A stretch of 64,000 nucleotides of DNA from Dyella acidisoli. GTDB lineage: Bacteria; Pseudomonadota; Gammaproteobacteria; Xanthomonadales; Rhodanobacteraceae. Shown here piece after piece: positions 1-8,879 of this stretch. Numbering within the stretch: the stretch's first letter is position 1; each line of letters opens with the position of its first letter. A program made the position numbers and the translations under genes. The notes under the pieces were generated by a model. The model ran no database searches. It was not told the DNA's origin and was given only the letters and a program-made list of their open reading frames with translations. The stretch spans positions 316,673 to 380,672 of the forward strand of contig NZ_BSOB01000046.1 of the NCBI RefSeq assembly GCF_030160295.1, given 5' to 3'.

Positions 1-38
1 TAACACCGCGAAAAATCTCAGGCTTGCCTTGCTTGTCG

Positions 39-108
39 CAGGTTGGGGTGCAAACCCCAACATGGCGATGCATGGGTATCTCCGTGTTGGGGTTTGCACC
101 CCAACCTG
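39..108. repeat. Palindromic repeat, TTGGGGTGCAAACCCCAA family
   Basis: Two 24-base arms (39-62 and 85-108) are perfect reverse complements around a 22-base spacer, so the transcript or single strand can form one long hairpin. The core TTGGGGTGCAAACCCCAA recurs near 26657, 43331 and 47790. The rest of 1-297 shows no gene I can support. Confidence 0.85.
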
Positions 109-297
109 CAATCGCGGCATTGCCGCACAAACGGCAAAACCCGAGCCCTACCCCACCCCTGACCTTTGACACTTTGCCCACCATGACTTACGGCCTAGCG
201 TGGAAGGTCATGGCTGCGAAATCACCACGCCCGTGACCGGCCAGCATGAATGGGAACGCCTGCGGGCAATTCATCGACATCTTTCAGAGGGATATTC

Positions 298-2418
298 ATG
301 ACCTACAAGCATTTGAAGCCGCTGCTGCTCGCCGCGAGCGTCACCTTTGCCCTGGCCGCGTGCGGCAAACAGGAACAAGCGCCCGCGCCAGCACCGGCCT
401 CCACTGCGCCGGCCCCGGCATCCACAGCCGCCAGCGTCGCCAAGCCCGTCAACGTCTTCGACGTCGCTGAGCTGGATAGCGGCATTAATGCCTGCCAGGA
501 CTTCAACGGCTTCGTAAATGCCAAATGGATCGGCGCCAACCCGATTCCGCAGGACCGCACCCGTTGGGGCGCGTTCGACGCGCTGGCCGAGCAGAGCCTC
601 AACACCCAGCACGACATCGTCGAAGCCGCCGCCAAGAATGTCGCGCAGGCCAAGCCAGGCTCGATCGAGCAGAAGATCGGCTCCCTGTACCAGGCCGGCA
701 TGGACCAGGACACGATCAACAAGCTCGGTTACGACCCGATCAAGCCGCAGCTCGATCAGATCGCCGCACTGAAGACGCCGACCGACGTTGCCAAGTACAT
801 CACCGACCGCTTCGCCGACGGCGACAGCCAGGTGTTCGACTTCGGCTCCGGCGCCGACTTCAAGGATGCCAAGATCCAGATCGGCTTTGCCAACCAATCG
901 GGCCTCGGTCTGCCCACGCGCGACTACTATTCCGACAAGAAGTACGCCGATATCCGCGAAGCCTACAAGGGCTACATTGCCAAGTCGCTGGAACTGACCG
1001 GCGTTTCCGAGGCCGATGCCAAGAAGCAGGCCGATGAGGTGCTGGCGTTCGAGACCAAGCTGGCGCAGGCCTCGCTCTCGCCCACGGAAATGCGCGACCT
1101 GGACAACCAATATCACTTCGTGAGCGTGGCCGATGCGGACAAGATCACCCCGCACTTCAAGTGGGACGACTTCTTCAAAGCCCAAGGCGTGACCATCGAC
1201 AAGGGCTTCTCGCTGTCGCAGCCGAAGTTCTTCGCCGAGTTCGACAAGCTGCTGGCCACCGCGCCGATCTCACAATGGCAGTCTTACCTGCGCTTCCATG
1301 CCATCAGCAGCGCTTCGCCCTATCTGAGCACGGCCTTCCAGGACAACCGCTTCGATTTCTACGGCAAGACGCTTTCCGGCCAGCCGGAGCAGAAGCCGCT
1401 GTGGAAGCGCGTGCTCGGCGCCGTGAACGGTTCGATGGGCGAAGCACTGGGTCAGCTGTATGTGGCCAAGGAATTCACGCCGGAAGCCAAACAGCGCGCA
1501 CAGGAATTGGTGACCAACGTGCGCGGGGCGCTGAAGGATCGCATCCAGCATCTGGATTGGATGAGCGACACCACCAAGCAGAAGGCGGTGGAGAAATGGG
1601 AAAAGTTCCTGCCCAAGATCGGCTATCCGGACCACTGGCGTAGCTGGGATGGCCTGGACATCAAGCAGGGCGACTACTACGACAGCCTGCAAGCTGCCGC
1701 CAAGTTCAACTATCAGTGGGACATCGGCCACATCGGCAAGCCCACCGATCGCACCGAATGGGGCATGACGCCGCAAACGGTGAACGCGTACTACGATCCC
1801 AGCACCAACACGATCAACTTCCCGGCCGCGATCCTGCAGCCGCCGTTCTTCTATGCCAACGGCGACGACGCGATCAACTACGGCGGCATCGGTGCAGTGA
1901 TCGGCCACGAAGCCAGCCATGGTTTCGACGACCAGGGCGCGCAGTTCGACGGCGACGGCAACAAGGCCGACTGGTGGACGGCGCAGGACAAGTCGCAGTT
2001 CAAGGCCCGCACGGGCAAACTGGTCGACCAGTTCAGCGGCTATGCACCGCTCAAGGACAAGCCGGATCTGCACGTGAACGGCCAGCTGACGCTGGGCGAA
2101 AACATCGCCGACCTCGGTGGCCTGAACGTGGCCTACGACGCGCTGCAGGAAGCGCTGAAGAAGAACGCCACCGAGTCGCAGCAGAAGATCGACGGCTACA
2201 CACAGGATCAGCGCTACTTCCTGAGCTGGGCACGCGTGTGGCGCAACAATACGCGTGAAAAGCAGGCAGAGCTGTATCTCAACATCGATCCGCATGCCCC
2301 CGCTTCGCTGCGCGCCATTGGTGCGCCGTCGAACATGACGGCCTTCGCCCAAGCGTTCCAGTGCAAGACTGGCGATGCGATGGTTCGCGATGGCGACAAG
2401 CAGGTCAAGATCTGGTAA
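298..2418 (+). CDS. M13 family metalloendopeptidase, lipoprotein
   Basis: A zinc endopeptidase of the neprilysin/PepO family, about 706 residues, which is usual for bacterial members. The chosen ATG at 298 follows an AGAGGGA Shine-Dalgarno and opens a lipoprotein signal with lipobox LAAC (Cys22), so the enzyme should be lipid-anchored on the periplasmic side. An in-frame ATG at 250 would place extra polar residues before the signal and is less likely. The zinc motif HEASH lies near residue 537, and the downstream ENIADLGG motif supplies the third zinc ligand. The C-terminus ends in VKIW, like the family's conserved terminal Trp. A Rho-independent terminator follows, so the gene seems monocistronic. 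Its substrate cannot be told from sequence. Confidence 0.95.
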   Translation: MTYKHLKPLLLAASVTFALAACGKQEQAPAPAPASTAPAPASTAASVAKPVNVFDVAELDSGINACQDFNGFVNAKWIGANPIPQDRTRWGAFDALAEQSLNTQHDIVEAAAKNVAQAKPGSIEQKIGSLYQAGMDQDTINKLGYDPIKPQLDQIAALKTPTDVAKYITDRFADGDSQVFDFGSGADFKDAKIQIGFANQSGLGLPTRDYYSDKKYADIREAYKGYIAKSLELTGVSEADAKKQADEVLAFETKLAQASLSPTEMRDLDNQYHFVSVADADKITPHFKWDDFFKAQGVTIDKGFSLSQPKFFAEFDKLLATAPISQWQSYLRFHAISSASPYLSTAFQDNRFDFYGKTLSGQPEQKPLWKRVLGAVNGSMGEALGQLYVAKEFTPEAKQRAQELVTNVRGALKDRIQHLDWMSDTTKQKAVEKWEKFLPKIGYPDHWRSWDGLDIKQGDYYDSLQAAAKFNYQWDIGHIGKPTDRTEWGMTPQTVNAYYDPSTNTINFPAAILQPPFFYANGDDAINYGGIGAVIGHEASHGFDDQGAQFDGDGNKADWWTAQDKSQFKARTGKLVDQFSGYAPLKDKPDLHVNGQLTLGENIADLGGLNVAYDALQEALKKNATESQQKIDGYTQDQRYFLSWARVWRNNTREKQAELYLNIDPHAPASLRAIGAPSNMTAFAQAFQCKTGDAMVRDGDKQVKIW

Positions 2419-2447
2419 GCCGCACGATCCCTGGGATCGAAACCGAA

Positions 2448-2477
2448 AGCCCCGTACGCGAGTGCGGGGCTTTTTTT
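2448..2477 (+). terminator. Rho-independent terminator of the M13 peptidase gene
   Basis: The arms AGCCCCG (2448-2454) and CGGGGCT (2465-2471) form a GC-rich stem, followed directly by seven T residues. It lies 29 bases after the stop codon. Confidence 0.9.
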
Positions 2478-2490
2478 CAACCTCGCGTTT

Positions 2491-2513
2491 TAACTGCGCT
2501 AACCCAACCTACG
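2491..2513. repeat. Partial copy of the GGTTGGGTTAGCGCAGCG repeat
   Basis: This stretch matches one arm (GCGCTAACCCAACCTACG) of the palindromes flanking the transposase gene near 34.6 kb. Only a half site is present here. Confidence 0.6.
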
Positions 2514-2646
2514 ATTCATGTGAAGGCATCATCACGCAGCAAACACACGACAAAGCGTGACGCATCATGCTTGCGTTCCATCGCTTACCGCTCAATTATC
2601 AAGCCACTATTTGGTCATCATCCCAAGCCACCATTGCGAGGACGTC

Positions 2647-3489
2647 ATGAACTCACTCGGTGTAGTACGGCGGTTGATGTTGCTGATTGTTGTTGCAGGT
2701 CTTTTCCAAATCCCCAATGCAGCCCTGGCTTCGACCACGAACGATTCGACCAGCTCATCGGAAGGCAGCCTGGCTGTTATTCAAAAGAACGGTGTTTTGA
2801 AAGTCGGTGTAGCCGTCAACGCACCCTGGGTCTTTCGCGATAGCAACGGCCAGTGGAGCGGCCTGGAAATTGACCTGCTCCGGCAACTTGCACAGGACAT
2901 GGGATGGAAGCTCGATCTCGTTCCCGCATCGTGGCAAAACAGTATCGAGGATTTGCGCGCACACCATTTCGACATGCTGGCTTCCGGCCTGAGCATTACG
3001 CCGCAACGTGCGCTCCTGCTGAAATTCAGCCGTCCGTACGGCGACTACGCACTCGGCATGGTGGTGAATCGACAAACCATCGGCATGGATGATGCAACCA
3101 AACTGCAAAGCGGCAGCTCGCACACCATCGGCGTGTTGTCCGGCACAGTGACCGCGGCGACTACCAAGGAATACTTTGGACAAAGCAAAGTGGTCGAGAT
3201 CCACGACGAAATCCAAGCCATCAAGGATGTGCGCGCCGGCAAACTCGATGGATTCATGGCCGAAGAACCGGTACCCACCGCGTTGGCAAAAACCTATCCG
3301 GATCAGCTACGCACGCTTGAAGTACAAACCTATGGCAGAACCGCACACGGATTCGCCGTACGCCGCAACGACGGTGATTTGCTCGATGTGATCAATGCGT
3401 GGCTGACCTATCAGCAGGCATCGGGCTGGCTTCGCTCGCGCGAGGATTTCTGGATCCATCATCCGGATTGGGTGCAGTTGACGCAGTAA
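2647..3489 (+). CDS. Periplasmic amino-acid-type solute-binding protein (SBP_bac_3)
   Basis: About 280 residues. The ATG at 2647 follows GAGGA and opens a Sec signal peptide ending near NAALA; the longer in-frame start at 2557 puts about 30 unlikely residues in front. The mature part begins with the typical LKVGVAV...PWVF and GLEIDLLRQLA segments of the family 3 solute-binding fold, followed by the second lobe (IGVLSGTVTA) and a GFAVRRND segment near the end. Such proteins bind amino acids for ABC importers, serve as sensor domains, or act as secreted cyclohexadienyl dehydratases. No permease or ATPase gene adjoins it, so it is an orphan and its ligand is unknown. Confidence 0.85.
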   Translation: MNSLGVVRRLMLLIVVAGLFQIPNAALASTTNDSTSSSEGSLAVIQKNGVLKVGVAVNAPWVFRDSNGQWSGLEIDLLRQLAQDMGWKLDLVPASWQNSIEDLRAHHFDMLASGLSITPQRALLLKFSRPYGDYALGMVVNRQTIGMDDATKLQSGSSHTIGVLSGTVTAATTKEYFGQSKVVEIHDEIQAIKDVRAGKLDGFMAEEPVPTALAKTYPDQLRTLEVQTYGRTAHGFAVRRNDGDLLDVINAWLTYQQASGWLRSREDFWIHHPDWVQLTQ

Positions 3490-3852
3490 GGAAATCACTG
3501 CGCCTACCTTCACCGAAACTTTTGAAGAAACCTCAGCGTCGTCCCGGCGAAGGCCGGGGCCCTGCGACTTTGCCTTGCAATCGCTAGACGCAAGGCACCT
3601 ACGTTTCTCGCCGCCCTCAAACTCGGGATGCTGATCCACGTCCATGACCCAGCGAGAAAGCTGGGATTGGCCTCCCACGCTACGAATCGCTTCACAACGA
3701 TGTCGCAACATGTAAGAATAAGAACCGTTCTCATTCGTAAAGAACGTTTCAGGGGCAGCAAGCAGGATTGAGCTGACCGCAGATCACTGCGTCGGGCTCA
3801 GGCAGCCAGCCATCCCAAATTCTGGCCCTTCCACTTGCCGACATCGTTGCCC
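3490..3852. other. Intergenic region with degenerate repeat and receptor promoter
   Basis: No gene is supported here. Around 3537-3660 there is a decayed palindromic element: an arm CGTCCCGGCGAAGGCCGGGG, then about 85 bases later a weak counterpart containing AGCTGGGATTGGC. This resembles a common intergenic repeat of xanthomonads. The receptor promoter and Fur-like site are at 3717-3735. Confidence 0.5.
3717..3735. promoter_or_regulatory. Putative Fur box upstream of the siderophore receptor
   Basis: AATAAGAACCGTTCTCATT is a 19-base palindrome that matches its reverse complement at 16 of 19 positions. It has the size, AT-rich ends and inverted symmetry of a Fur operator. It lies about 120 bases before the receptor start, which fits iron repression of the receptor gene. 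Confidence 0.65.
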
Positions 3853-6024
3853 ATGCCTACCCCATTCCGTGCTTCGTCCCTGCAAACCGCCCTGCTCCTT
3901 GCCCTGACTCTGCCAGCCGCCGCAAATGCACAAGGCGTCTCCCCTCCCAGCGACAGCTCCGACGCGCAGACCAAACCGAAAACGCTCACCTCAGTCCACG
4001 TCACCGGCAGCGTGCTCGGCAACGACTACACCGCCGACACGTCCACCGTCGGTGCAAAAGTACCGACCTCGCTGCGCGACATTCCGCAGACCGTCGTGGT
4101 GGTGAACCGCGATCTGCTCGACGCGCAAGGCGCCACCTCCTTGCAGGATGCCCTGCGCAACGTACCCGGCATCACCATCGGCGCGGCAGAAGGTGGACAG
4201 ATCGGCAACAACATCAACCTGCGCGGCTTCACCGCACGCACGGATATCTACCTGGATGGCTTCCGCGATCCTGGTCAGTACTATCGCGACGTATTCGATC
4301 TTGACGCGGTCGAAGTGCTGAAGGGCCCCTCCTCCATGCTGTTCGGCCGCGGCTCGACTGGCGGCGTGATCAACCAGGTGACCAAAGAGCCGGAACTGAA
4401 ATCGTTCGGCACCGTGAGTGCCACAGTGGGTACTAGCGATCGCTATCGCCTGACAGGCGACATCAACCAGCCACTGTCCGATACCTCCGCCGCACGATTG
4501 AATATCTACGGCCAGGACATGCATTCCACACGAGACGTGTTGAACAACCGCGATGCAGGCCTTGCGCCGTCACTGCGCTTCGGCATCGGCACGCCAACGC
4601 AGATCACGTTGTCGGCCTTGCTTCAACGCAATCACGACATGCCCGATTACGGCCTGCCACCGATCAACGGTCGCCCCGCGCATGTGAATGAGAAAAACTG
4701 GTACGGCCTTACCGATGACCGCACCATCCAAAGCGTCAACGCATTCAATGCGCGCCTGGAGCACACGTTCTCGGACAACGTCAATTTGCGCACGCAACTG
4801 CAGTACAGCCAATACCGAACCGATGCACGCGAAACCGCGGCCAACTCCATCGTGACCTCGACTGGCGTGACACTCAATCGAACACTGGGCAACCCCACCA
4901 ACCTCCCGCTGCAGGATCTGTACGCGCAGCTCGCCAGCCACGATCGCGTCATCCACGACAAACTGCTGGACAGCCAGACCGACCTGGTCACCAAGTTCGA
5001 CACGGGAAGCTGGCAGCATACGCTGATCACTGGCGTAGAACTGGCGCGAGAAACCTACAATAACCAGACATACACGCGTAACGGCCTACCGCTTATTTCA
5101 TTACTCGATCCTGTATACGAAGCAACGCCCGCCAACGTGCAAACCACCGTGGGCAACTATGCGCAATCGGTCGGCAAGACGGCAGCCATCTACGCCAACG
5201 ACTCCATCAAGTTCAACGATCAATGGATGGTTGTTGCCGGTGTGCGGCGCGATCGCTTCGATGCACACATCAGTAACACCATCTCAGCGCCGGCGTATGC
5301 ACAACAAACGGCGTCCTTCACCAGCGTGCGCGGTGGCGTGATCTACCAGCCGAGTGAAAAACAGTCGTACTACGTGTCGTACGGCACCTCGTTCAATCCG
5401 GTGCTTGAGCAGCTCACGCTCACCAACGGCACACAGAACCTCGCTCCGTCGAAAAATCGATCCTACGAAATCGGTAGCAAATGGAACCTGCTGGACGACA
5501 TGTTGGCGATCAACGCGGCACTGTATCGCCTGGAACAAACCAACGCACGCACGCAAACCTCATCCGGCGAATACACGCTGGACGGCAACATCCGCGTACG
5601 CGGTGCCGAGCTTGGCGCGGTGGGGCACATCACCAAGCACTGGCAAATCTTCTCCGGCTACAGCTACATGGACGGCAAGATCGTGAAAGCGAGTGATGGC
5701 ACGCAAGGCAACGTACCCGCCAACACGCCACGCCACACCCTCTCCACGTGGAGCACGTATACCTTTGCCGAACATTGGGAGGCCGGCGGCGGTCCCACCT
5801 ATATGTCGCAGCGCTATGCAGCGAATACCGACAAAACGAGCGTGGGCGGCTATACGCGCTGGGATGCAATGGTGGCCTACCATCAACCCAGCTACGACAT
5901 CCGGCTCAACCTGTTGAACCTTGCCAACAAGCGCTATTTCGATGCGGTGATTCCATCGGATGGCGGGCGTGCCGTGCCGGGGATTGGGCGTACGGCGTTG
6001 GCGACGTTTACGTATAAGTTCTGA
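3853..6024 (+). CDS. TonB-dependent siderophore receptor (Fiu/PiuA/FcuA type)
   Basis: About 723 residues. ATG 3853 opens a signal peptide ending at AANAQG; a TTG at 3835 is in frame but has no advantage. The plug domain (about residues 50-170) shows RDIPQTVVVVN, NINLRGF and VEVLKGPSSMLFGRG. The rest is a 22-strand-type barrel ending in the outer membrane signature TFTYKF with terminal Phe. Such receptors take up ferric siderophores, often catecholates, using energy from TonB-ExbBD. The next gene is a PiuC-type dioxygenase, the same pairing as fiu-ybiX and piuA-piuC, which supports a catechol or related ligand. The Fur-like site upstream suggests iron repression. The exact siderophore is not predictable. 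Confidence 0.93.
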   Translation: MPTPFRASSLQTALLLALTLPAAANAQGVSPPSDSSDAQTKPKTLTSVHVTGSVLGNDYTADTSTVGAKVPTSLRDIPQTVVVVNRDLLDAQGATSLQDALRNVPGITIGAAEGGQIGNNINLRGFTARTDIYLDGFRDPGQYYRDVFDLDAVEVLKGPSSMLFGRGSTGGVINQVTKEPELKSFGTVSATVGTSDRYRLTGDINQPLSDTSAARLNIYGQDMHSTRDVLNNRDAGLAPSLRFGIGTPTQITLSALLQRNHDMPDYGLPPINGRPAHVNEKNWYGLTDDRTIQSVNAFNARLEHTFSDNVNLRTQLQYSQYRTDARETAANSIVTSTGVTLNRTLGNPTNLPLQDLYAQLASHDRVIHDKLLDSQTDLVTKFDTGSWQHTLITGVELARETYNNQTYTRNGLPLISLLDPVYEATPANVQTTVGNYAQSVGKTAAIYANDSIKFNDQWMVVAGVRRDRFDAHISNTISAPAYAQQTASFTSVRGGVIYQPSEKQSYYVSYGTSFNPVLEQLTLTNGTQNLAPSKNRSYEIGSKWNLLDDMLAINAALYRLEQTNARTQTSSGEYTLDGNIRVRGAELGAVGHITKHWQIFSGYSYMDGKIVKASDGTQGNVPANTPRHTLSTWSTYTFAEHWEAGGGPTYMSQRYAANTDKTSVGGYTRWDAMVAYHQPSYDIRLNLLNLANKRYFDAVIPSDGGRAVPGIGRTALATFTYKF

Positions 6025-6027
6025 CTA

Positions 6028-6066
6028 CTCCCTCTCCCCTGCGGGGAGAGGGTTGGGGTGAGGGGC
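6028..6066. repeat. CTCCCTCTCCCC hairpin repeat (copy 1)
   Basis: The segment CTCCCTCTCCCC-TGC-GGGGAGAGGG forms a strong hairpin with the invariant tail TTGGGGTGAGGGG. The same unit recurs at 26590, 28846, 28969, 43400, 63520 and 63644. It may shield or end the receptor transcript. Confidence 0.85.
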
Positions 6067-6107
6067 CACACTCGCCATAACCGCCACATCGCGAAGGCTC
6101 TTTCACC

Positions 6108-6794
6108 ATGCTTACCCATATCCCCAACCTGCTTACCACCGACCAACTCGCACACTTCCGTAAACGCCTCGATGCGACAGACGCCCCTTGGGTAGACGGC
6201 CGCGTCACCGCAGGCCATCAAGGCATCCACGTCAAACAAAACCAGCAAATCGCCGAGGGCTCGCCGCTGGCAATCGAACTCGGTCACGTCGTGCTCGCCG
6301 CGCTGGAACGCAACCCACTCTTCATCAGCGCCGCCCTGCCCAACCGCATCTACCCACCCATGTTCAACCGCTATGAAAGCGGCATGCACTTCGGCAACCA
6401 CGTCGACGGCTCCATCCGCCTGCTACCCGGCACCGGCGATAAAATCCGCACCGACCTCTCCGCCACACTCTTCCTCGCACCACCCGAAAGCTACGACGGC
6501 GGCGAACTACTGATCGAAGACACCTACGGCACCCAAACCGTGAAACTCCCTGCCGGCGACATGATTCTCTATCCCGCCAGCAGTCTGCATCGCGTTAACC
6601 CTGTTACACGCGGAGCACGATTAGCTTGTTTCTTCTGGGTACAAAGCATGGTGCGCGACGATGGTCAGCGCACCATGTTGTTTGATCTTGATAACGCTAT
6701 CCAACGACTCACTGCGACGAATGCCGATGAAGCCGCGCGCATACGGCTTGCCGGCTGTTATCACAACCTGTTGAGAATGTGGTCAGGCTTGTAA
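6108..6794 (+). CDS. piuC: PKHD-type Fe(II)/2-oxoglutarate dioxygenase PiuC/YbiX
   Basis: A 228-residue enzyme, the normal length for PiuC/YbiX. The iron triad is visible as His98-x-Asp100 (GNHVDG) and His161 (SSLHRVNP), with Arg171 in the place of the 2-oxoglutarate-binding Arg. The family sits next to siderophore receptor genes and is iron regulated; its substrate in iron uptake is not settled, though hydroxylation of siderophore or antibiotic-conjugate uptake components has been proposed. It follows the receptor by 83 bases that contain a hairpin repeat, so it may share the receptor's promoter or be partly uncoupled from it. Confidence 0.93.
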   Translation: MLTHIPNLLTTDQLAHFRKRLDATDAPWVDGRVTAGHQGIHVKQNQQIAEGSPLAIELGHVVLAALERNPLFISAALPNRIYPPMFNRYESGMHFGNHVDGSIRLLPGTGDKIRTDLSATLFLAPPESYDGGELLIEDTYGTQTVKLPAGDMILYPASSLHRVNPVTRGARLACFFWVQSMVRDDGQRTMLFDLDNAIQRLTATNADEAARIRLAGCYHNLLRMWSGL

Positions 6795-6799
6795 GCCAG

Positions 6800-6820
6800 A
6801 GGCGCCGAAACGCGGCGCCT
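6800..6820 (+). terminator. Possible stem-loop terminator after piuC
   Basis: AGGCGCCG (6800-6807) and CGGCGCCT (6813-6820) form a perfect 8-base stem with a 5-base loop just after the stop codon. There is no T-tract, so it is a weak candidate or only an RNA-stabilising hairpin. Confidence 0.4.
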
Positions 6821-7097
6821 GATTGACGTTGCTCGGAATTTCGGACACTTCAAAACTGGAGCAGAGCCACCCGCGGGCTGAAGGCGACCACAGATTTCCC
6901 CAATCGAGCATGCGCCATGGAGCAAAGGCCAACCAAAACACAATACACACTTGAACTAAGTCACGCTGCAAAAGGTTCGCTGCCGCATGCTGTCCCAAAG
7001 AGTTGTCCCAATAGCCCATCTCGGTTGAGATACCGCCGCCGGAACCATGAAGCGCGGTTCCGTCTTTTTCGTATCCATCGAAACAGGGGTATTGCTC
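6821..7097. other. Intergenic region, nothing recognised
   Basis: No convincing reading frame, repeat or RNA gene is visible. It presumably holds the promoter of the secreted protein gene that follows. Confidence 0.4.
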
Positions 7098-7871
7098 ATG
7101 TCATCCATCCAGCCAAGCAAGCTTCTTGCAAGCGCACTGATCGTCGCTTTAACGTCACTCGGTGCCACAACAACTGTCACCGCCAGCGCAGTCGCACCAC
7201 CGCCAACCACAACCCCGCCGCCGACCGCTTGTTCGTTCTCCAGTACCGTCATCTCCAACTTCAACGGCACGCCAATCGCCGCCGAGAACACGATCTGGTT
7301 CAACAGCGTGATGAAGCTGCAGAACGCGCCCAGCACTTCGCATGCGGTGAACATCTATGTGACGAACGCCACTGTCACTTTCCAAGACAATAGCGGCAAC
7401 ACCTACACCGTAGCCGTGCCGAATGCACAGGTGACCTTTGATCCCAACGCTACGACCGCTACCACGAGCTTCGACGCCAATACCAATACATGGGTTACCG
7501 ATACACCCTATGGCACGGCCGGCAATACCTTCCTCGATGCCGTAGCACTGACACTGGCGAACAGCCTGCCCGGTGGCATCAAACCGGTGACCTGGGACGG
7601 CCAGATCAGTTCAGATACCGCCGGCGTGACGATCAATTGGCAGTGGGCCGCAGCGGTCTACACCAACTTCAGCAGTAACTACGCTCTGCTGGACGTCAAA
7701 CCTACCGATGACACAAAAGCCAGCTCGTATCAGAACTCCGATCACGCCGGTACACCTGAGACCTACAAGCCTTACGTGATTGGTGGTGCCCGCGGCGGTG
7801 GCGGCTCCAATTGGACGGGTTCCTACAGCGGCACAATGAGCCAGACCTGCCAGGCAGACGCCAACTCTTGA
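7098..7871 (+). CDS. Secreted protein of unknown function
   Basis: About 257 residues. ATG 7098 is preceded by AGGGG at 8 bases and gives a signal peptide (hydrophobic LLASALIVALTSLG) with cleavage near TASA; an in-frame ATG at 7047 lacks a good ribosome site. After a Pro/Thr linker (residues about 34-45) the protein is rich in Asn, Thr and Ala with alternating polar and hydrophobic residues, which suggests a beta-sandwich. A Gly-rich stretch (GGARGGGGSN) precedes the C-terminus. There are two Cys, one after the linker and one near the end, which could form a disulfide. I do not recognise the family. It lies upstream of the pilus operons but is separated by 418 bases and a hairpin. Confidence 0.6.
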   Translation: MSSIQPSKLLASALIVALTSLGATTTVTASAVAPPPTTTPPPTACSFSSTVISNFNGTPIAAENTIWFNSVMKLQNAPSTSHAVNIYVTNATVTFQDNSGNTYTVAVPNAQVTFDPNATTATTSFDANTNTWVTDTPYGTAGNTFLDAVALTLANSLPGGIKPVTWDGQISSDTAGVTINWQWAAAVYTNFSSNYALLDVKPTDDTKASSYQNSDHAGTPETYKPYVIGGARGGGGSNWTGSYSGTMSQTCQADANS

Positions 7872-7888
7872 CGCATCCTTCCTTGACC

Positions 7889-7916
7889 GCCCTTCTTTCA
7901 TGCGTGGAAGAAGGGC
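7889..7916 (+). terminator. Stem-loop after the secreted protein gene
   Basis: GCCCTTCTT (7889-7897) pairs with AAGAAGGGC (7908-7916) around a 10-base loop, 17 bases after the stop. No T-run follows, so function as a terminator is uncertain. Confidence 0.45.
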
Positions 7917-8289
7917 TACCAAGTCAACGTTGTTACCGCCCTCGTGTTTCACACGACCCATTTCTGTCACTTATGCAGGTGCCCTCAGCAGTCATGAGGC
8001 CCGCGCCACATTTGTTGATGCCTTTCACGCTTCAACTGACAAGCGGCAGGTTTTATCCGACCAACGGCCGCGAGTGTCAGTCTTTACGTACATTAGAATT
8101 ATCCGACCGCCAGACATTTATTGATGCGACGCCACTTGTCGCATAGGCGGCGGTTGGCTGGGGAAAATTGCAAGTTTCAGGTAATCACAGTCGCCAGGTG
8201 CTCTAGCGTCGCTGCACCTTTGCGTAACCAAAACGATCCGTAACAAAGTCCAGCGCAATCATCGGCTGGAACACATCAGGGGGAAGTCG
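7917..8289. other. Upstream region of pilus operon 1
   Basis: No gene is seen. The sequence TTTTATCCGACCAACGGCCG at 8051-8070 closely resembles TTTTCCTCCGACCAGCGGTC at 16142-16161 upstream of pilus operon 2. TATCCGACC occurs again at 8100-8108. A purine-rich CAGGGGGAAG directly before the fimT start serves as its ribosome site. Confidence 0.5.
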
Positions 8290-8871
8290 ATGAATCGGGT
8301 GCAGCAACCGCGCCGATGCAGCAAAGGGTTCACCGTGCTGGAGTTGATGATCACCCTTTCGGTGGCCATCATTCTCCTCGCCATCGCCATACCCAACTTG
8401 CGTGCGTTCGTCCTCAACAGCCGGCGCGACAGCGCCGTCGATGGACTGGTAGCGTCGCTTAACTATGCGCGCACGCAGGCCATCGATCTGGACCAGTCCA
8501 CATTTTTATGCGCTGGCACAGGTGGTGTCGGCACCGTAGGCGGCGCATGCGCTAGCGGCGGTAGCTGGGCAACCGGCTGGCAACTTATTGCTATACCGCA
8601 GGGCTCCACTACAGCGCAGGTGCTCGCCACGCATTCGCTCACATCCTCAAACACGATTCCCGACGTCAAGGCCGTGGGCGGCAACGTGTATTTTCAATTT
8701 AAAGGCAATGGCACCGTCACCATGGCCACTGGCTCGTCCGAAGTGATCACCGTTTGCGATTCTCGTGGTACGAGCCTGGCGCGTGGAGTGGTCATCAACG
8801 CCGCCGGATTTATCCAATCTTCCTCCACTCCCGGCAAAACACCGTCTGGAGCAACCATCACTTCATGCTAG
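8290..8871 (+). CDS. fimT: Minor pseudopilin FimT/GspH, pilus operon 1
   Basis: A 193-residue prepilin that starts the first minor-pilin operon, with a good ribosome site (GGGGGAAG). The prepilin peptidase site is Gly13|Phe14 in KGFTVLELM with the conserved Glu5, followed by a hydrophobic N-terminal helix (about residues 14-36). The C-terminal globular part has the GspH/FimT pattern (LNYARTQAI, then a beta domain) and paired Cys. FimT-like minor pilins join PilVWX in priming pilus assembly, and some bind DNA during natural transformation. pilV follows after 8 bases. Confidence 0.9.
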   Translation: MNRVQQPRRCSKGFTVLELMITLSVAIILLAIAIPNLRAFVLNSRRDSAVDGLVASLNYARTQAIDLDQSTFLCAGTGGVGTVGGACASGGSWATGWQLIAIPQGSTTAQVLATHSLTSSNTIPDVKAVGGNVYFQFKGNGTVTMATGSSEVITVCDSRGTSLARGVVINAAGFIQSSSTPGKTPSGATITSC

Positions 8872-8879
8872 GTGCATCC

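Noticed and set aside
1270-2352. A 360-residue minus-strand frame opposite the M13 peptidase gene
   Set aside because: It mirrors codon bias of the peptidase gene, which has the zinc motif; no domain is recognised.
8155-8180. A sigma-54 promoter (TGGC and TTGC elements) before pilus operon 1
   Set aside because: In TTGGCTGGGGAAAATTGC the GG and GC elements are spaced by 12 bases where 10 are needed, and the flanking consensus is absent.
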